Origin: Lateolabrax maculatus
Taxonomy: Eukaryota; Chordata; Actinopteri; Acropomatiformes; Lateolabracidae
Direction: 5' to 3'
Assembly (NCBI GenBank): GCA_031216445.1
Contig: CM062212.1
Span: forward strand, 2,701,501-2,765,500
DNA length: 64,000 nucleotides
The position numbers were made by a program, and so were the translations under genes. Each line of letters opens with the position of its first letter. The stretch's first letter is position 1. Below the pieces are notes generated by a model. It was given only the letters and a program-made list of their open reading frames with translations, was not told the origin of the DNA and ran no database searches. Shown here in pieces: positions 59,628 to 64,000 of the stretch.

Positions 59628-62600
59628 ATGGTTGAATTCAGATGGATTAAAATATCTTTATTTCTGATGCTGCTGCTTCACTTTACAGGTAAGGATACAT
59701 ACAACATACAGAAATACCAGAAACATTACAAAACACACTTCTGTTAATATAAAATTATTTTTACACTAAATCTCAACATGAAAGCCATATTGATATTTGA
59801 TCTTATTTTCCTCTCATCTTTACAGCATCAGTGACAGGACAATATCCCCCCCACTCTGTTGTCAGAGATGGAGATGAAGTCACTTTGCCTTGTGGAAATA
59901 AGATTGATGATCAGAACAGATGTGACAAAACTGACTGGATCTTTGCTGGTTCAGGATACACAGCAGCAGTACGGCTGATTGAACGTGGACAGATTGGTGA
60001 AAATGCTGAAGCTAAATCAGACAGACTGAGTGTTACAGAGAAATGTTCTCTGGTTATAAAGAAGGTCACAGCTGAGGATGTTGGTCAATATACCTGCACA
60101 CAATCAGGACATTATAATGCTGAAGTTCTTCTGTCTGTTATCAACAGTGAGTATTTACATCTTAATGTGTTCAGCTCAAATTCTCTTGTTAGAACAAAAT
60201 ACTGAAACATTACAATTATAATCACAGTGATGAAGTTAATTTTACTCTTGACGTCTTTCTCTCACAATATCTCCATCTGCACCAGTGACTGAACATAAGG
60301 ACGATGATGAGGTGATGTTAAAATGCTCTGTGTCGACAGACGAACGGTGTATATACACAGTGAAGTGGCTGTATGAGGGTAAAGATGTGGATGAAGATAA
60401 CAAAGACATGAAGACATCACAGTCTGACTGCTCAGTTACTCTGACATTTCCTACTACTCATCTTAAGCAGAAGTCAAAGTATCATGAGTTGTTCAAGTGT
60501 AAAGTGACTAATACTGACACTAAACAAGTGCAGCTGTTCACCTTCAGCCCTCAGACCTCAGGTGAGAAACCAGGTGAGAATATGTTGAGCTGTTTAAAAT
60601 CATGTTTAACTAATGTGTATTGATGATATAATTCCCGTCCATTCAGTTACTGCAGATGGTAAATCATGACGTATTTTCTCACCGTACTGTGTGTCGGTTT
60701 TGTTATTTCACTTGTCCAGGTGAGGATGCGACAACAAGAACTTCAACGATAAGACCAACTACAAAAAGCAGAAACACAAAGACCAACTCAATAGAGACTG
60801 CAGTCCGCGATCCTCCAACAAAACCAGAAAGTAGTGACTCAAACTTTTGTCTTTCAGAATTTTTGAACAGAACAGAAAGCTGCAGCTAACATTTTTGTTA
60901 TGTTTTCATTCAATTTCCAGTTTGGTGGTTGTACGTCATTGTGGCCACAGGTTTAATGGCACTCGTAATAATCATTGTGGCGATCGTCAGATGGAAGAGA
61001 ACCAAAGGTGAAAACATCCACAGATGAAAGTTTTGAAAAAGCTGGATGTTTTCTGTGGAAGAGAAACGTGACTCTGTTTTGTCTTTTCAGGCAACAAAAC
61101 ACAGATGGATGACAACACTGTGAGTTTAAAACTGAATAATCAAATGTTGGTACAATTTTGACTTACCAGAGAAAACCAGCTTGTTTATCACAACTGTGGA
61201 AAAATGTAAAAGAACAAGTGACAACCTGAGACCACGACACAGAGAGTTAGATGAGAAGTATGGAGCTGGGCCAGGAGGCAAATAGCTTAGCTTAGCATAA
61301 ACACTGTAAACCAGGGGAAACAACTAGCTCTGCTCTGTCCAAAGTTATAAAAAATCACTTCTAAAGCTCATTTACTGAGGTTATATCTTGTTTGTTTAAG
61401 CCATACATAACTATTTCTTGATGAACAACCCTTCATCCATCTGCCCAGCACATGAGGCCAACGCAGTGATGACGAGACTCCAGGAAGTTACTGCACCTGG
61501 ATGTTGTTCACCAAGAAACATTTACAACATATAATTCACCCCCTGAACAGCACAAATGTGTCATTTTTATTTACGGGAATTTGTGAACTGTGTTTGTCCA
61601 GGGACAGTGCTTAAACCCTGCGGTGACGGAGTCTGGTCCAGAAACCAGTCGGGACACGGTGAGCACAGTTAGTAAGGTTAGTACTGTTACTGTATGTGTG
61701 ATGGTTATCTACAATGCAGCTGTATGAGTCTTGAGTTTTATTTTAGTCTGCAAGAGAGAGGAAAGGAGAAGGAAGATGACATAGCTAGATTGCACCAGAA
61801 TTGAACAGAAATGTGTGAAGGAGGAAGTCGTGAGTGGGAAGTGTATGTAGGGCCACGTGGAGAAAGTATCAGATGAACAGCTCTTAATAAACTAGAAAAA
61901 GCCTTCAGAGAGCAAACCAACAGCAAATAACAGGAGAAATATCAAGCTGTGCACATGTTACTGAGCAGCCATCATGTTGTCTTCTCTGTGTAGGCTGATC
62001 CTGAAGATGGTGTTTCCTACGCCTCCATCAGCTTCTCCAAGAAGACCGAGAGTAAAGGCCGGGTAAGCTGCCTGATCTGGTTACACATGTGATGTTGGGG
62101 AATAAAGAAACAGCCATGTTGGCGGCTCTGGGAGGCTGCACTGTGGTGTTTTGAGCTTATTGCATCATGCAGCATGTTAACCACATCCTTAACACACTGA
62201 TGGTGAGTGGGTGGAGTCTTTGCAAGATCTCTATCTCAGCTCAGCATCTTAGCATGCAAACATTTTCTAATTAGAGTAGAAGTACACAGTCCTCCTATAA
62301 ACGCTCATTTATTTTAGTCTTTAAAGCGGCTATAATCAATATTTTTATAGTAAGGTATCAAATGACAATGTGAAAGGGGTCGCTCGTAGTGATGAACCTG
62401 CAGAGAATCAGCACCTGAATCTGCAGCTCCACTGGGCTTCACAGAGCTTTATAGAGAGTTTCAGCTCCCCGTTTAGCTGTCCGGCCCACTACTTCACTGT
62501 TTTGGTTCCCTCTCACCGCTCTCATAGCCCTGTTTTCGTCTGTTTTCAGTGAAAAAGCCCTAAAAACCCACCGTACACAACCAGACCAACATATAAACCT

Positions 62601-62922
62601 CACAAACAAGACATGTCATAATCTAATCAGCAGATAAAAGCTGCAGCAAAGTGAATATTTAAGTAGTTAGATGGCAGCAAAATGAGGATTTTCAGAACCC
62701 CTGTCACGTTATGTTGTTTCAGATGATGAGTTTTTTTTATGTCGTGCATGTAATTTACTGCATGTGTGGTGCTGTGTCCCTCTTGCTTCTCAGGTGCAGG
62801 TTGAACATGATGCTGATGAAGGTGATGCAGTGACCTACAGCACTGTGAAAGCTTCCTCTTCTTCCGCCGCAGCCTCTGCTGATCCCAGTGACCTCTACGC
62901 CACCGTCAACAAAAAAAAATGA
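59628..62922 (+). CDS. Ig receptor C: two Ig domains, Thr-rich stalk, TM segment, long tail with ITIM-like motifs
   Basis: Nine exons in phase give 379 aa: 59628-59688, 59826-60146, 60286-60561, 60720-60830, 60921-61007, 61091-61119, 61602-61658, 61994-62062, 62794-62922. Residues 1-20 form a signal peptide (ISLFLMLLLHFTA core). Ig1 (about 21-127) has VTLPC, a second Cys in NRC, DWIF, EKCSLVI and EDVGQYTC; Ig2 (about 128-219) has VMLKC, ERC, VKWLY, SDCSVTL and FKC. Both share the four-Cys pattern of receptors A and B. Exon 4 encodes a Thr/Ser/Lys-rich stalk. The TM helix is about 259-280 (YVIVATGLMALVIIIVAIV). The tail has VSYASI and VTYSTV (ITIM consensus) and DLYATV (ITIM-like, Asp at -2). 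It resembles a common but unnamed teleost Ig receptor group. Confidence 0.87.
61200..61410. repeat. Dispersed teleost-type repeat in receptor C intron 6
   Basis: The segment with GCTTAGCTTAGCATAAACAC and ATGGAGCTGGGCCAGGAGG resembles a common fish short interspersed repeat (from memory). Confidence 0.55.
62315..62640. repeat. Dispersed teleost-type repeat in receptor C intron 8
   Basis: GCGGCTATAATCAATATTTT, GAAAGGGGTCGCTCGTAGTG and CATAGCCCTGTTTTCGTC mark a high-copy fish repeat recognised from memory. Non-coding. Confidence 0.6.
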
Positions 62923-63286
62923 ATTCAAACAAAGCAATTCTTAGTTTTCAGTCTCCCTCCAACAAAGCTCATACAAATACATACAAAAGTGGAAAGAAAA
63001 CCACGTAACCACTAGAGAAGCAGTTATGAATGATCATTTCAATGATGTATTGCTGTAAGAGTTTTGTCCAGAAGGTGGGGTAGTAGGTCAACCTGTAGCC
63101 TGTGTAAATATTCACTGTAATGAATCACTATTCATATGTCTGGTTAGTTAATGCTATTGTATTTAAATGTGCTTTCAAAGTGTACCACCTGTTTTTTTTT
63201 TTTTTTTCAAGTTTTCAATTTTCTAAATTTTAACTAAATGATGTCACCCTGTCGAGTCGTATTGAACAGGATGAATGAATCTTTAA

Positions 63287-63503
63287 CCCTTGTGTTGTCC
63301 TCTGGGTCAAGGTGACCCGGTGGCCGAAAATGTCCTTCTGTGTATGTAAATGTTGTTATGCATGACATTTGTGATTCTTGAAGCGGTTATCTTTTGTTTT
63401 TAGTTTGTTTCTTGACAATAGGAACAGAGTAAGAAACAGAATAAAGGAAAAGGATGAAACACACATATGATACATCACCTCGACCCAGAGGACAACACAA
63501 GGG
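63287..63503. mobile_element. Non-autonomous TTAA-site element (piggyBac-like MITE)
   Basis: A 217-base element with 26-base terminal inverted repeats (CCCTTGTGTTGTCCTCTGGG at each end, one mismatch further in) is flanked on both sides by TTAA (63283-63286 and 63504-63507). TTAA duplication is the mark of piggyBac-type transposition. The interior has no coding potential. Confidence 0.85.
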
Positions 63504-63799
63504 TTAAGTGTGACTCTGTTCGTCGGGTCCAGTCAGAGCAGCTGTTACGTCAACTTCTGATCAGTGCTAATATTAGATGGAGCCTTCAGTTTCAGGCAAG
63601 GTTTTAAATAAAGTAACCACAGTAACCACTGTGTAGCTGTACATTACAGGCAACCAATACAAATAGGAAAAAGGAAATATGAAGAATATGTTTTCCAACA
63701 AATGAATATTCTGTGTATTCAACATTTTTGAATACATTATTAGGGCAGAATTTCCTGGTTCTTTCTTAAGAATGATAATAAATAAATGTATTACTGTAA

Positions 63800-63805
63800 A
63801 ATAAA
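63800..63805 (+). promoter_or_regulatory. AATAAA, possible distal polyadenylation signal of receptor C
   Basis: Two AATAAA motifs (63781-63786 and 63800-63805) lie about 0.9 kb past the receptor C stop. If used, the MITE would be inside the 3' UTR. Nearer signals were not found. Confidence 0.3.
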
Positions 63806-63817
63806 GGCTTCTTTCTG

Positions 63818-63895
63818 AGCTCCTCTCCTCGGTCCCATGTCCTCATTCCAGTTTCACAGGATTTTTGTCAGGTTGCTGTGACGTCTTATCTCTGA
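63818..63895 (+). repeat. Partial copy of the receptor C 5' flank at the window edge
   Basis: CCAGTTTCACAGGATTTTTG and GCTGTGACGTCTTATCTCTG parallel 59308-59345 (CCAGTTTCACAAGATGCTGC, GCTGTGACATCTGACCTC). This is what the beginning of another tandem receptor gene would look like. Confidence 0.5.
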
Positions 63896-64000
63896 CTTTC
63901 AAATATCAAGGTATCAAGGTCATTTATTCATCATTTTACAACACAGGGTTGCACAGCAAAATCCTCCCAATAATTGAGACATTTCACTCAACCACAGATT

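Overview
The window is vertebrate nuclear DNA, almost certainly from a percomorph-type teleost fish. Genes are split into short exons with GT-AG introns, CA/GT microsatellites are very frequent, the FLVCR1 first exon is GC-rich against an AT-rich background, several dispersed repeats look like common teleost families, and there is a cluster of CYP2K-like cytochrome P450 genes, a fish-type subfamily.

Layout. (1) 0.7-16.1 kb is an ordinary conserved block in the vertebrate order: the last five exons of TATDN3 (+), a small SPATA45-like gene (-), and complete ten-exon FLVCR1 (+). (2) 16.1-21.1 kb is AT-rich with no recognisable gene. (3) 21.1-31.5 kb is a tandem cluster of Ig-domain receptor genes (+): two decayed heads, intact receptor A (286 aa) and intact receptor B (323 aa). 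A and B are nearly the same over signal, Ig1 and Ig2 exons but carry different transmembrane and tail modules. (4) 31.5-36.2 kb holds repeats and one unexplained hydrophobic ORF. (5) 36.2-56 kb is a CYP2K cluster: three complete nine-exon genes on the minus strand (505, 503 and 505 aa) among a partial copy with exons 7-9, two rearranged plus-strand pseudogenes and single-exon relics. Large nested inverted duplications at about 43.4-52.1 kb organise this region. (6) 58.3-63 kb holds a third Ig receptor gene, C (379 aa), related to A and B, preceded by a decayed copy of its 5' flank; a further flank-like copy at the right edge hints that the cluster continues.

Function. FLVCR1 is a 12-helix MFS transporter (choline/ethanolamine; historically haem export). 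TATDN3 is a TatD-type metal hydrolase. The CYP2K-like enzymes are expected to be ER-anchored monooxygenases. The three receptors are type I membrane proteins with two Ig domains and cytoplasmic tyrosine motifs of ITIM type, so inhibitory or adaptor-binding immune receptors are the best inference. I do not recognise them as a named family.

All exon coordinates were read by eye from splice consensus, phase continuity and family resemblance. No alignment or database search was run.
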